Shown here: piece by piece, positions 26,392 to 39,151 of the stretch | Position numbering within the stretch: the stretch's first letter is position 1 | Layout: each line of letters begins with the position of its first letter | From: Climacteris rufus | Taxonomy: Eukaryota; Chordata; Aves; Passeriformes; Climacteridae | NCBI GenBank assembly: GCA_013398175.1 | Contig: VZRZ01004238.1 | Location: 392,181-456,180, forward strand | Length of the DNA: 64,000 nt | Direction of reading: 5' to 3' | Notes under the pieces: model-generated | Told to the model about the DNA's origin: nothing | What the model saw: only the letters and a program-made list of their open reading frames with translations | Database searches by the model: none | Translations under genes and position numbers: made by a program

Positions 26392-27427
26392 TTCTGATAG
26401 TTTTATTTAGGCTGTGTTTCTGAATGAGAGAGTCCCAGAGAATTCTGTACTGGTAACTGACTGTACTAAGCAAAATTCTAAGGAAAACTAAGGCTTAGTA
26501 CCTAAATTGGCTGAGATCTCATTTCATTTTCTTTGTATCCTTCTAGACCTCTACCCTCAGGAACTGAGCTGTGGATTTTACTCATAAGAGTAGAGAAGGA
26601 AATGGAATGTCATATTCTCTTGCCCTCAGTTCTTGGAGGGAGTTCACCTGCAAGTTGTTTGGTCTAAAATTTCAAGTCCTGTTGCAAGATGTTTTAAAGA
26701 ACACTGTATAGTGCATGTTTTCCTTCCATTACTTCCTGAGAGCCTTCGTTAACAGCCTTGTGAAATCCTGTGTTTTATCAGATTTCATTTATCTGCATTA
26801 AGGATGACCCCATCATGTTTGCCCATTGTCTGCTTGCCCATACATTAACCCACAGCTGTCAAACAAGTAATAGGTGGAGGTCTAGTGGGCTGGTACTTCC
26901 TGCTCACTTCCAGATGTACTGATAAAAAACTCTCTGCATAGATGTCTCTCAGGGTTTGAGGGGCTGCCAGGCTAAAGCTGAAGGGCTGGTTTTCTTCCTC
27001 GCATATCTTTAACACATGTACACACATCTGTCCATATCAACAGTGTGAAAACGAAACTTCCAAATGCAGGCTTGTTTTGATGCACATTTTCAGTCAGCAT
27101 TTCTTCTCCTTTCTTGAGTCTTAATAGAAAGTAGTATTTATGTCCTCTTTTTAAATTTTTTTATGAAACATTTAATCAGAGGACTAGAAAAGTAGTTCTG
27201 ATTGACAAAAGCTCTCCTTGCTATTCTTATGCATGTCCTCATGTCAGAGCAAGAAAAGTAAAATAAGCACCATCTATTATATTCAACTAATGTTTTTTCT
27301 TTGATAATAATATTTTAATAATCATAAAGCGTTACAATGCTGAAATATTGTCTCTTGTTTCAGAAAAGGTTTTCAACACAGATAATTAAAAAAAAATAGA
27401 TAAAACCTGCCATTAATTACAGAGGTT

Positions 27428-27520
27428 GCAGATTATTCTGAGCTGCAACGGACCCATGAGGATCATTGAATCCAACTCTGAAGTGAATAGCCCTTATGGG
27501 GATCAAACCTGCACCTGAAG
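27428..27520 (-). mobile_element. tRNA-Ile/CR1-type SINE, 5'-truncated
   Basis: Read on the minus strand, the element starts inside a tRNA-like part. GGTTTGATCCCC (27498-27509) matches the pol III B box and T arm, and the following AAGGGCTA matches the end of a tRNA-Ile acceptor stem. Next comes GAGTTGGATTCAATGATCCTC, then GGGTCCGTTGCAGCTCAGAA, which is the CR1 3' tail pattern (normally 'gggtcccttccaactcagaa'). A tRNA-Ile head joined to a CR1 tail is the design of the passerine SINE TguSINE1, which borrows CR1 reverse transcriptase. The A box and anticodon part are missing or too diverged beyond about 27520, so it could not be transcribed from its own promoter. The family name is from memory and should be tested. 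Confidence 0.75.
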
Positions 27521-30500
27521 GATAAAGGGAAAAAAAGATGCTTTTGTATATAATGACTTGATTCAAATTCTCAAATAATTTAAAATCTTCAGATTCAGGA
27601 AATGTATCAGTTTTTACATTGAAACGGAATATAGTTAAAACATCTGTCTAATTAGCTCATACTGTGTTAGAAAATAATTTTAGAATAATCTTGGCTCTGG
27701 AATACTGTACTGAAACCTAGCAGCTCTCTCTGGTTATCGTGATGTTTGAATTGAGCAGTTCAATCCTCATTAGGGTGTTAACAAACTTTATCCATAAATA
27801 AATTGAGAAATTATAGGTAATGATAAATGCACACTTCTAGCTCTATATATCTGTAAAACTTCTATGAAGTTTAAAAGTCTATTGTCAAATTCTTTTTCTG
27901 GGAATTAGAGGGTGGGATGTTTAGTGCTTCAAAAATAAATAAATAATAAAGGAAATGGGTGTGGTGTTCCTCTGTCAATTGCAAGGCCAGGTTGGTAAAT
28001 TGAGACTTTCATGCACTTGGATGCACAGTGGATTGACTAGATGAGTATAGCTATGGGGAAATGCTAAGTACTTCATGCTTGAGTGGAAATTTTTCCCTAA
28101 GATCTTGATCTTGCGAGGTGTAATGTGCCTTCTACTTAAATAGATGTGTATCAGCAGTAATAAAGTTTGAGACAGTCCCTCATTAAATTCTGCATTTAAC
28201 AATAGATAGAAGTGAACTTGGGTTAACCTTTTCACAGCACACCCATGACCAGATATTTATATTTTGGAAAAACACAAGAATCAAGAAACTAAAGGGTTAT
28301 TTGGTGCAAAGTGATGCTTTTGATTACCGATGCTTATTACAGAAGTGGAGACATTCTACCCAACTCTATCTTGGAATTTCAATGTTGTTGACATGTGCCC
28401 GTGAAATGGAGAGATTCTGTTTGGCTCGTTCGGGAGTTTGGCACTGAAACTCTTCTGAGGAAGAGATGAAGTAAATGATAGCTCAGTAGATAAAAAGGCA
28501 AGGCTGACGGGGAGAAGCTGGGTAGTTGGGCACAGATCAGAAGTAGGGGTATAGTCTAAGATTAAAATTGGGAAAAATTGTCTTGGGAAAAAAGGTTTTA
28601 TGGATCATCAATCTATATAGAAATTATAAAATCTTTCAAGCAAAAGCTTTTTCAAAGACGAATTTGGGTTTTTTTTCCTGCATGTTTCAACTTCCTTCCA
28701 AGTTGCAGAAAATATTTTAAATTAGAATTTATGAATAGTGATCTGCAAAACTTTCAGAGGTAGTCTTTCTATATTTTCAGGAGTACGAGTATAAATCCAA
28801 GATGTATTTCCACTTTTTTTTTTATATTTGGATTATTTTTTTTAAATAACAGTATGTCTGAATATACTTGACAGAAATGAAACCTGTGGTAGTTTGTCAG
28901 GGTAGAAGGCAACAGGAAAAATCTTCCTTGATTGTTGAATGTTCTAGATCCAATTTGTAAAAATGGGTCTTACCAGATATTAATCAGTTTTCATTCCTTA
29001 TGTGACTTATGAAAAGTAGCTGGACCCATTCTTTCTAGCAAGTACATCTAATTTTCTTGAGGTGAAAATTAAACAGCAAGCATCCTTAAATAAGTCCAGT
29101 CAATTACTGACAAGTATCAGATATTTCTTAATCACTAGACTTTATTTAATGGCAAAAAGAACGAAATATTTAGAACAGAGTTGAATTTCTTTAAATTTGC
29201 AATGGGTTTTTATTTGTAATGATCATTTTCCTGTCTCCTTATGGCATCTGACAGAAGAACTAGACTAGTAGTATGTAGGACTATCTGAAGAGGATTGCTC
29301 TTTAACATTTTATAGGGGCAATTTTAAGCAAATTATGTGACTCTTTAAAGATAAGGAGCAAACTACAAAATGCAAATGTTTATTTTAATTTATTCTTGAG
29401 TTAAAACAGTAGTCTTTTTCATTTTGAAATGTCCATTTCCAATTTAGAAGTCAACTAATATTAACAGTAAAGGAAGAAAATGGAAAAATTAAATTAAAAC
29501 AAAAATTATGTTGAAATGTTACATATTTCAGGTAGATTAGAATACATTTCTCCTTCTGGTCCCTCTTCTCCCAGTCATCATTTTTGGAGCTGGAAGGCGG
29601 ATTTTTTGCTTATGTCAATCTTACCAGTGAGAAACAGCTCTTGCTGTGATGTTGACAGTTTTGGTACAGAAGGAAAGGCTGTAACATAGTTCCATTTGTT
29701 CTTCTTTGAGACATTGCAGAAAATTATTTTTAGGCAGTTATTTTTTGCCTTTCAAAAGCTATAACCTCTGCAATATTCAGAACAACAGACACAATTTGTT
29801 TCATTGAGATTTTTTCGTTTACTTTTTATCTGCTTTTAAAAAATATTTTCTTTTCAATTACTTCAGCAGATCTAAGGGTGAATATGGACTTATATTATTG
29901 TAGGTTGTCATTAGTATTCTTAAAGTTTGCTTTGTTTTATTTCTTCTTCAGCTGGAACTGTTGCCTTCTTTATATTTCGCTGGTTATAAATCATGGACTA
30001 AGGCCATTTGGCTTAGTTGCAACCCAGATGAGTTTGGCAAGGCAGAATCTTTTGAGCAAACAGCAAAATCTGTAGCTTCTCTCTCAATTGTGAATCCCTG
30101 CAAGCTGGTCAAATTGTCTTAAAGTAGTTGCACCTCTTCAGTGTCGTATTTTCTTCTTATTCAAGATACAGATTTTAATTTTTTTTTGAGACCTATGGTG
30201 GTTTTTGTCTCCAAATTAATAAGTGGTTGAAGGAGAAATGTCTTAGGTGAGTTCTCTGGCAACTTTTTGTGGGAAATCAACCACTATAAAAAGACTGAAC
30301 TTGATATATTTATTCTAAAGAATAAATCGTTTGGTAAATAAAATCCCATAGGAAACTAATTTAAGGTCTTGGGTAGAAAGTTATGCTCCTCTTATTTATG
30401 AGGTTAGTGTTTTGTAAGAATCAACTCAGTTCTTATTCATGTTTGTTCTGCTATTTTGTTTTAATATTTTGTTGTGGGGTTTTTGCTGCTTCCTGATTGT

Positions 30501-33500
30501 TTTCACTTTTAGTCATCTCGATTTAAGTGTTATTCTTGTAATCCTTGATTATAACAGTACTTTTGAATTTTTTAATTTTCTTGTTTTCTATGAAACTGTC
30601 ATGCACCCTCGGGAAACTTTTCACAGCAGTTCATAGGTCCAGAAGGTGAAGTACACCTCCCACTGATATATTTTCAGGTTTTATTTACAAATCAATACTT
30701 AGCTTCTTTAACACAACAGAGACCACAAAGTCAAGTTAAAACGTGTTTTAGCAGGTACTTATCAAGTCTTCGCAGACGATCCATCTTTCAGCAATGCAGC
30801 CAAACAGTTTTTAAAAAGAGGGCTTCAGGTTAAAAATAGGTTATACTGTAAAGACAATTACATCTTCAGTTGCCAGCATATGTTTATACTGGGTGGACTG
30901 TTGGCAATGAACTCTTTCTTAAGTGCGTTTTTCCTGTAAGTTCCCTGTAGCATGTTACATTTTAGTTGATTCTGTATCTAAACGGTCTCTAAGGCAACCA
31001 GGCTTGCTCTTTGTCGTCTGAGAGAGGAAGTCATGAGACATACATATGGATACACTAGAAAAAAGAGACATCTGTAAGGAATTTAAATACTACCCACAGA
31101 ATTTTCATTCCTATGCTACTGTCTACTGGATAGTCTACTTATTTGTGGGGTCCATTCTTATAGATCTGGCATGGATGAGTATACTAGTTGTAAAAGTGAA
31201 GGCTTTATCAAACGATTCAATAGAAATGTATGTAAGGGATGGAAGGTGAAATGGAGCAGCCATTTTACATACTCTATACTGGGTATCTTAAAGCACTCAG
31301 AATTTGATTGAGATCACTAAGAGGTTGAATCAAGACAGAGCAAGTATTAGCTAGAGAAAAAATCATAGTGTTAAATTGGAAAAAACTGAAAGTTCAAAGG
31401 CATCAGCAGAAACCTGGTGCTAAGATGGAAAAGGTTTTAAGTGAACAAGTAGTGCCTTGTAATTTGAAGGACTCTTAGCAATAGTCAATTCATTATGAGT
31501 AAATAATTCTATGATACTATTTAATTTAGAATATAACTTTTTTCCTAGTAGTTTTGCTTTGCTGATTTTGCTTAATCACTTATATGCAAAGTAAGTGCAT
31601 TTATTGTAAGCATTCACATCAGGCACCTTCACCAGCATTTTCTGCTATAAGAGAAAATTAGGAGGAAGAACACTATGATAGTGTTTGGAGCTTTTATTTG
31701 ATTTGTGTTGTCTTCAAAGAACTACTATTTTCTGAGTTGTTGGGTGCTGGTAAATAAGAGGATGGTAAATTTATAGACTAGGTGAGTTTGTCTTGATGCA
31801 ACTTTCCTGCAGAAATGAGTGTCATCAGGAAAATGTGTTACTAAACTTCTCTATTAAACAACTCTACAAATTTCACATACTGAATTTCCTATTGAAATTC
31901 AGAAATTGATGTCAATAATTATAGCAATTATTAGGAAAACAACTGAATAATGACTGTACAAATAAAACAGTTTTTGACTATTCACAGTGAAAGCTGCTGC
32001 AATGTAATAACTGTATTTCAGTCCATCTTTCTGGTTGAGAAGGTTACTTTCCCCACTCTCATATCTCTGAGGAACTGAAGAATAGTTTAAGAGAAGAATT
32101 TAATTTTTAAATTCATATATTTTTAATAGTATACAAGGAAAGATGGTCTCTCTTTAAACTTTATTTGTTCCCCTCAAAAAGTTTAGTTGAGATTCAAAGA
32201 CTAGACACATCTTCTGGTGGAAAAAGGCTCACAGAAAAGGTTTTTTTTAAATTACATTTTATGGTAAATTTATCTTTAATGAATACAATTGAAGAAAAAT
32301 TGGGGCCTTAGCCGTTCTTAAAATATGCCACTATACTACACTACTGCTGAATATTGCCAGGTTTCTGAACTGTCAAGTGGTCTTTGTACTCATGGCTCCC
32401 TGGAAAAAAAATGTTGATTTCATGCCATATGATGACATATAAATAGGAAGGCCTGTTTCCTTGGAGGATATAATTTGCTTTTAACTTGAGTGAGTATTTT
32501 ATCATCACAAATAACTCTAAATGTTATCTAGCACTTCATGTCTGTTTCTTTGGTTTTGTCTTCTGTCTTTTTTGATTAATATGTTCTCTGGGGGGTATTG
32601 TCTGTATGCATCTCATTTATGCATGATAAAAATTGTTGCTAGATTTCATTTCCATTGTACAACTGTTTTCAGTCTTTAGTTCAATTTCCTTTGATTACTT
32701 CACTGCTTTTTTTTTATTTGGTGCCTTGACATGAGTCAAATATTAATGTAACCCCCCAAAAAATGTTACTGTATGATGAGGATACAGTCTCATTCCACCA
32801 TCATTACATGGTCTCCAGACATGTTAATTTAAATAGCTCTTTCCCAATGGGTACAACTGTTTTTTTATTCCTATCATTCCATTCTTCCTACACCTCAACA
32901 ACTTCTACTTCATGTATTCAGTGACAGATATTTTCTTATTATTTATATATTGTTGCCTGTCCACTTCTAAACATCTGGCCTTCTTCAGCTAGTTCATACT
33001 CATTTCGGAAAATTCCTTCTCTCCAAAACCTTAATTTAAATAAAATTTGGATAGCAATGTAGATGAAAAAAAATTATGTCTTAAAATACTTAATATTTCT
33101 ATCTCCTAAGCTACTTTTCCTAAACATCACTATATTTGAAAGCATATTGCTGTTCTGAACCTTTGTATTTGTCAGATTTAAAACATAAGGATGATTTTCA
33201 TTCCATTTCCCAAAATATGTTGAATTCCTGTTGTTGGGGTGTGTTTTTTCTTTTTTTCTCTCTTTTTGGTTTTTTCCTTCCTTTGGGAGGATATTTCAAT
33301 ATTCCCTCATGTTCAAACACATTAGTTTTAAAAATATTTGGAGACTCAAAGATTCAGTACTAATGGACTCTTGAAGTCAATTGATCTCTTAACTTTTATA
33401 CATATATTTTTGAACAAAACTAGGCAATTTAGTTATCTTTTAATGAGAGCAAGATCCTGCTGTTTAGTTTGTCCTGTGATCCTTCAAATGAAGGTGATAG

Positions 33501-33569
33501 CACAAAAGTAACATGCCAGTAAGATTGTCAGCATAGTATGCTGTATAGTTTCCAGAGATCCATACTTAG

Positions 33570-33588
33570 AAAAAAAAAAAAAAAAAAA
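33570..33588 (+). repeat. Poly-A run (A19)
   Basis: Nineteen A in a row is the longest mononucleotide run noticed in the window. A run like this can be the tail of a processed pseudogene, but the ~200 bases before it contain no gene-like sequence I recognise. No matching direct repeats were seen on the two sides. Confidence 0.9.
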
Positions 33589-36500
33589 GCTGGTAGAAAT
33601 ATTGTTACTGACAATTGCCACTGCAGTTTCAAGCTGGTATTTCTAAGTCACACCCATAATGTATAAGGTTAAAGTTATGGTTAAGATATTTTGCTCCCAA
33701 GTCACAGATGTTGTCATGCATGTATTCAAGACATAAAAATTACTAATTCTGCTGTAAGAACGGTACTATGGGTAAAGACAATTGGTTTGGGATATAACTG
33801 ACCAAATATTGACAACCATAATACAGATATCAGAATTATTCATCTGTGTTCATTTATAGGCAGAACAAAGAAATAGGCGTTCTGTGGCACAAATAATCTC
33901 ATTCTGAAGTGGGTAAGATAAAACACACCCTTTCAGTGCTCTCCATTGTCTGTGAAAGGACAAAGAGGTAACTCAGGTAAAGCTGTCACGTTACTCTCTA
34001 TAGAGCTGGGAGAGATCTCCAATCAGCTCTGTATGTACTGTGTGTAATTGAAGCCAGATGTGAGTATACATGGCTCTGCATAAATAATACATGGTTCTAT
34101 TTTGTTGCTAAGTGTAAAATTTAATTAGATTTTATTTTTATATTTTATTATATTGTTTTGACCTGCTGGGCTGCTTGTCCAATATAAAACCTCAAGAGCA
34201 ACTCTCGTGTCCTTCTTAGAATCCTTTCTTAAAATTTGAATTATATGTACTATTACAATTTTCATTTTGCATTCCTGCTAGGTTATGAAGTTCAGGATTG
34301 TTTTAGCTTGCTAATGTAAATTTTGGAAATGTATAAAAAGTTTTGCATTAAAGCATCTAATAGTGTGGTCTAATACTGTTAGAGAAATTTATGATCAGTA
34401 ATGAAAAATAAGTAATTTAGGTAAAGCTGGTTGTGATGAATGCAATTACACTCAGTTTTGTAATTTCCCCCTTATATATTTGGGCTGTCTTTTGTCCTTA
34501 TTTATATAAGATTTAATAAATGGCATATGTTTATTCCTGAGAAAGTTGAAGATATTCAACTTTGTGATGATTTAAATTCCATTGGACAGAGGAGACTGCA
34601 TTTCTGATTTGTTCAGAAGCCATTCTTGGGAGCAATTTATTTAGAGGAATTGAAAATAAGTGCACGAGGGACACAGTGAACAAAAACAAGACCTCAGAGC
34701 TTCCCATGGGAAATGTTTTTCTCGTTAGGTCACACAATCAGGCTGTCACTGGTGCATTAAATATTTGAATCTTTTCAGCACAAATATGCATTTACCAAAG
34801 AGGGGAAGGAGTCTGGTCCCTTTATGGCTCACTCATAGCTTATCAGTTAGGGGGATATGTTATTTCCTGGAAAGGTGCTCTTATCAGAAGATGATTGCAC
34901 AAAGATAGGTGGTTCCTACCATTTGGAACTGGTTTTGTCCTTCTTCAAGGCAAGTCCCCTAATGTACAAACCTGACTGCTTTTGTCTTCAGTCTTGGGTT
35001 TGAACAATGTATTGTAAGAGCAAAGCTCTATACAATGAGTCTTTCTTATTACAGTCTTTTTTATGAGCAGAACTAAGTTATGTTCAGCCAGAAATTCACT
35101 GTACGAGAAAGAAGTGCAATGTCTTATGCAGGCACATACACTCCCTTTCAGCAATGGCATAGATTAATGTAGACCACTTCAAATTTCTGTTTACGTATTA
35201 GATTTTAGTGGGTCTTTTCAACTTGTGAATTTTTAAATATATTTAAACAGTACATAAACAAATATGTTACAGAATACTTGAAAAGACTTTTTCCTATCCT
35301 TCTGATCATTCTCTCTTATGAAAAGCAGACAAAATATCTCCACCAATAAATCCATTTGAAAGCAATCAGGTGGTAAAAAGTGAGCAGTGACCTCACAAAT
35401 ACATGAAAATTCAGAGGCTTGCTCACTCACTGTATCTGTTCTTCCATTTTAGTTCTAGTATGGAAATGAATAACCTACCTTCCCTATCCAGGCCTTTCAC
35501 TGTTCTCCCTCATATATGCACAGCAATTGTAGAAAAATATTATGAAAGGTAATTTATTATTATCAATTGTCATTATCAAATTGTGCCCAGGTTTAACTAA
35601 GAATACTCTGTTCTGCAGGGGAGAAAAAACGCAACAGCTCATTGCTTGGTACAGGGTTTATTCTGTAGTTTCTCACAATGCTCTGGATAACCAAAAAGAA
35701 GGGGGTGTCCTTGCACTTCTTGAGAAGTCTGAAAATCTGGAGAGGCCAGGTTTGGGTGTTTATGAGGGTAGCCATTCCTACTGCCAGGCTATCTCAGTTT
35801 CTGCAGACAGAATCATGTTTATTTCCATAAAAAGGGGTTTAGAGGAAAAGAAGGTCTCATAGATGTCTCATAGATGCTTTCATTAGGAAATGAAATAAAT
35901 AGTTTCTTGGCATTTGGAGTGGGAATTAGTGTAATATTATGTTACACTTCCTTTAGTGACGTTTTGATAGAGTCAAAATCAATGAATTGAATGAAGCTTG
36001 AACTGAAATTTTATAAAACAAATTGCAAGAATTAAGAAAACCAAAATGATAGTGAGTTGACTTCAATTCCAAAGGCAAGCATAAATTAAAAATAAAAGGC
36101 ATCCCTTCAGAGCAGTCCCAGACCACACTAGGTGGTGCTGTAATTCCAACAGCAATTGCTGAATGGGCTTTATTCCTTCTGCTTTCCTGTAAAGGCATAA
36201 CTTGTTGCAGTTAGCTTTTCATAGACTTCCTAATAACTTTAAAATTTTAAATGTTTGCAGCGTATTTTTAAGATGCTGTAACTGATTTTTTATTTGGTAG
36301 GAGCAACATTGAAGCCATTTATTTTTCATGTTTTGATTTTTGGTATGGTGAAATAAAGTCCAAAGATTTTGATTCTTATTGTACTTAGGACCGAGGTTTC
36401 AGATGTGGCTTTTTCCTTCTGTTGAAAGTTTTTGGGAAAATTCTGGATGTCATGCTCAAAACCTTCTAGTGGAGAATGCAGGAATCCATGCCTGCAGTGG

Positions 36501-36959
36501 TACTGCCACTTTGCCAACATCAGTAGCACTGAATCACTTTGCACCTAGGCTGGAATAGGCATATCAGAAGCGCAGGAGAACATGTTGGATTTAGATTCCC
36601 ACTACTATCCATGTTACAGTTATGTAGCTTTGTGGTCCCATATATAAGGTGTCACCATTACTAGAAAAATGCCACTGGTCTTTGTGTTAAGCTGACAGCA
36701 TACCTTCAGGTTCATCAGGCTCTGTCTGGACCTTGTCTCAGTCTTCCTGGAAGTTTGTTTTAGCTTGTTGATCTGTTATAGCAATTACCTAACGTGAAGA
36801 TGACCATGGATGACTTGTTCTATCTTTAGCTTAGCTTTCTGAAGTTTTGTGGTATGGTGCTTATTGTTATGTGAATTGCCTAATAATAGGCAATAATATA
36901 ATAAAGCTATTCTATATAGAATTAACTATGTTTGACCCTGGAATAAAATGTAGGGTAGA

Positions 36960-37310
36960 GGCGACAGGGAATGTCAGTAAAGCCTTTTAAATTATACTAG
37001 TGGCCGTGCTGTTATAAACCACGCCTTGTGGTCAGTCACTGGTCACCACAGAAATGCAGCCTTGGGACTGGTCAAAACCAGTGTTAGGGATTGCAAGGAG
37101 AACAGGGCCAGGGGAGAAATATCCAATATGTTGAAATATGCTATGTATAGGGAATTTGGTGGTACTGTGGAACTGTAAACCAGTGTCATGAACAATGTGT
37201 AGAGCATGTTAGAAAGCACATCCAAATAGTACTATACAGACCTTATGGGGGAGGAAGAACACCAACAGCACACTCCGTGAGAAGACAAGAAAGCAGACAT
37301 CAACTTAAAA
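36960..37310. other. Unexplained GC-richer block, possible old repeat
   Basis: This 350-base block has more G, C and CpG than its neighbours and contains the small hairpin ACTGGT-CAAA-ACCAGT (37067-37082) and repeated GGTCA/TGGTC words. Its texture (GGGCCAGGGGAG, CCTTATGGGGGAGGAAG) resembles decayed LTR sequence. I could not match it to a family, nor find matching ends or target duplications. Confidence 0.35.
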
Positions 37311-39113
37311 TGTAAGCCTTTGTCTTCTGCCAAAGGAAGGTGTGATAACACCAAAAATAAGGTGTAGATACAAGTAAACGTGGACTCAATTTTAACTAGT
37401 ACTTTGGAATATTCTTCTATAATAATATTTTTTCTTTGATGATTTTCTTTTTTTCTCTCTGTAATAAGCCAACCTGGGGTAATAATAATTCCCGTATTAG
37501 ATTGTTATAATTTGAGTTATAAACTGTAAGGTGTTTTTATTATCCCATATAAACTGCACCAGTTTTAGCTCAACACACTGATGGGCAGTTAGATTGTGAA
37601 GTGCAAGCAACATCTTCAACATTTTGGCAGAACTGTGTTTTATTTCCCCCTCTTGTAGATCATTGCATGAGCCAGGGAAGGAAAATATCTGTAAGTGGCA
37701 AGATGAGAGATTGAGACTTCACACTGTCTGTTCACAGGCAATGTTTAGTAACCCTTCCATAGCACTTTCTCACTCTTCTATACTCCAAGTTTGTGTAGTT
37801 AAGCAAATATAAGTAGGGTACCACTGGCATACCTAACATAACTAATTTCATTGTCAGTAAGAACGAAAATTGAGTACAACTTTAAAAATTAAAGAAGTCA
37901 TTGCAGGGGTGGATGAAATTATCTTGGAAATATTACTTCTTTTTATATGTATGGCTTAAAAAATGATATGCATTCATAGTGGTCTTATTAACATATCAGT
38001 AACAGCTGGAAATACTCTCCAGCCTTGATGTGAATTAGGAATCATGTGGGAAGATGTGAGTGCATTCCAGTCCAACATTTAGATTAACAATCTTAGACAG
38101 TTTGAACCCATACCCTAGGAACAAATCAAGAGACATATATAATTTTTAGTTCTACACAACTTATATATTACTTTACTGTATCAGAGTTTGTTCAGGTTAT
38201 TTAAATAGAGCCCTTCTCTTGTCAAGTGTCCTGTATTAAACTATAGTTACATGTTGACATCCATTAAGAAGAAAAGATTTCATCAGATGTTTGCTATCAT
38301 GTCAGAAGGACTTTGCTTTGGGTAGGCAAATATTGCAGACATTAACTCAGCTTAATTAAATCTAAAAATAGTGAAGATTTAAGAGAATACTTCTCATGCT
38401 GTCAGCACTGATTATTTTTGAATTTTCTAAATCAGTTTAAACATAAAAAGTGCTAACCATACTAAGAAACTCTTCATTCCTACTTTTGCCTTTCAGTTTT
38501 CTGTCTGAAAACTTGTTTTATCCAGTGTCTTATCTCTTACCCTATTAAGGGACATTTCAATTCCTTTTTCTAATGGTACTTTCACTTTGTAAATTCTTTC
38601 ATTTCTGAAAAAAATGAGGGTTTTTTTTATGTTTGAAATGCAAAATTATACACAATTAACTCAAAATAGGTGTCTACTTTCAAAATTGAACAGAAAAAGG
38701 AGAACTGTATTAATTTTCTCCCATTTTAACCAGAAAGTAATCATGCAGCATTATCTTTTGCTATTTCAAACTCCATATTAAAAAGAAAAAAATCCAGTCT
38801 AATATATTCTCTTTTTATGAAAAAATTTGAGTCAGTTGAACTACTTCAACTGATTCTGAAAGAGTAGTAGAAGCCTCAAAGCTATTAAGTTCACACAGGT
38901 TCATGAAAATTAACTTGAAACTTGTGTGTGGGTCATGCCTCCTGAATAAAATGCTGTGGTTTAAGGTTAGTGAGATTCATGAGTTGGTTGATCTGTGGGA
39001 AAAGCCTCACCTCACTAGACACCGGAACATCTAACCGGGAGACCCTAGCCAAAAGAATCTATAAGTCCTGAGTTTTAGCAATGCGTCAAGGCCTATTAAT
39101 TTTTCCTTCTACA

Positions 39114-39151
39114 ATGAGGAGGGAAGAGGAAGGGGGAAGATAAAGAAAAAA
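39114..39151 (+). repeat. Purine-rich tract
   Basis: About 38 bases are almost entirely A and G (GAGGAGGGAAGAGGAAGGGG and onward). It lies some 60 bases downstream of a small CpG-containing segment (ACCGGAACATCTAACCGGG, near 39020-39040). No gene signal is attached. Confidence 0.7.

Larger units (their letters stand above)
11526..27427. other. AT-rich DNA without a recognisable gene
   Basis: Nearly 16 kb with no recognised gene or long mobile element. It holds a poly-T run near 16210-16223, an AT dinucleotide repeat (17281-17312), a T10G9 run (25893-25911), a G/T-rich tract (26285-26391) and several perfect short inverted repeats. Open frames such as the minus-strand one at 13314-13670 (118 codons) and the ones at 14358-14687 and 15210-15434 show no protein family I know; those at 13314-13670 and 15210-15434 start at GTG and TTG. 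Confidence 0.65.

Noticed and set aside
35542..35862. 106-codon + strand frame with a true ATG
   Set aside because: No recognisable domain and no splice or promoter context. The antisense strand is also open over much of the same bases, which points to composition and not coding.
39020..39040. Small CpG-containing patch ACCGGAACATCTAACCGGG as a possible regulatory or mitochondrial-derived insert
   Set aside because: Too short to support either idea, and no flanking similarity was recognised.
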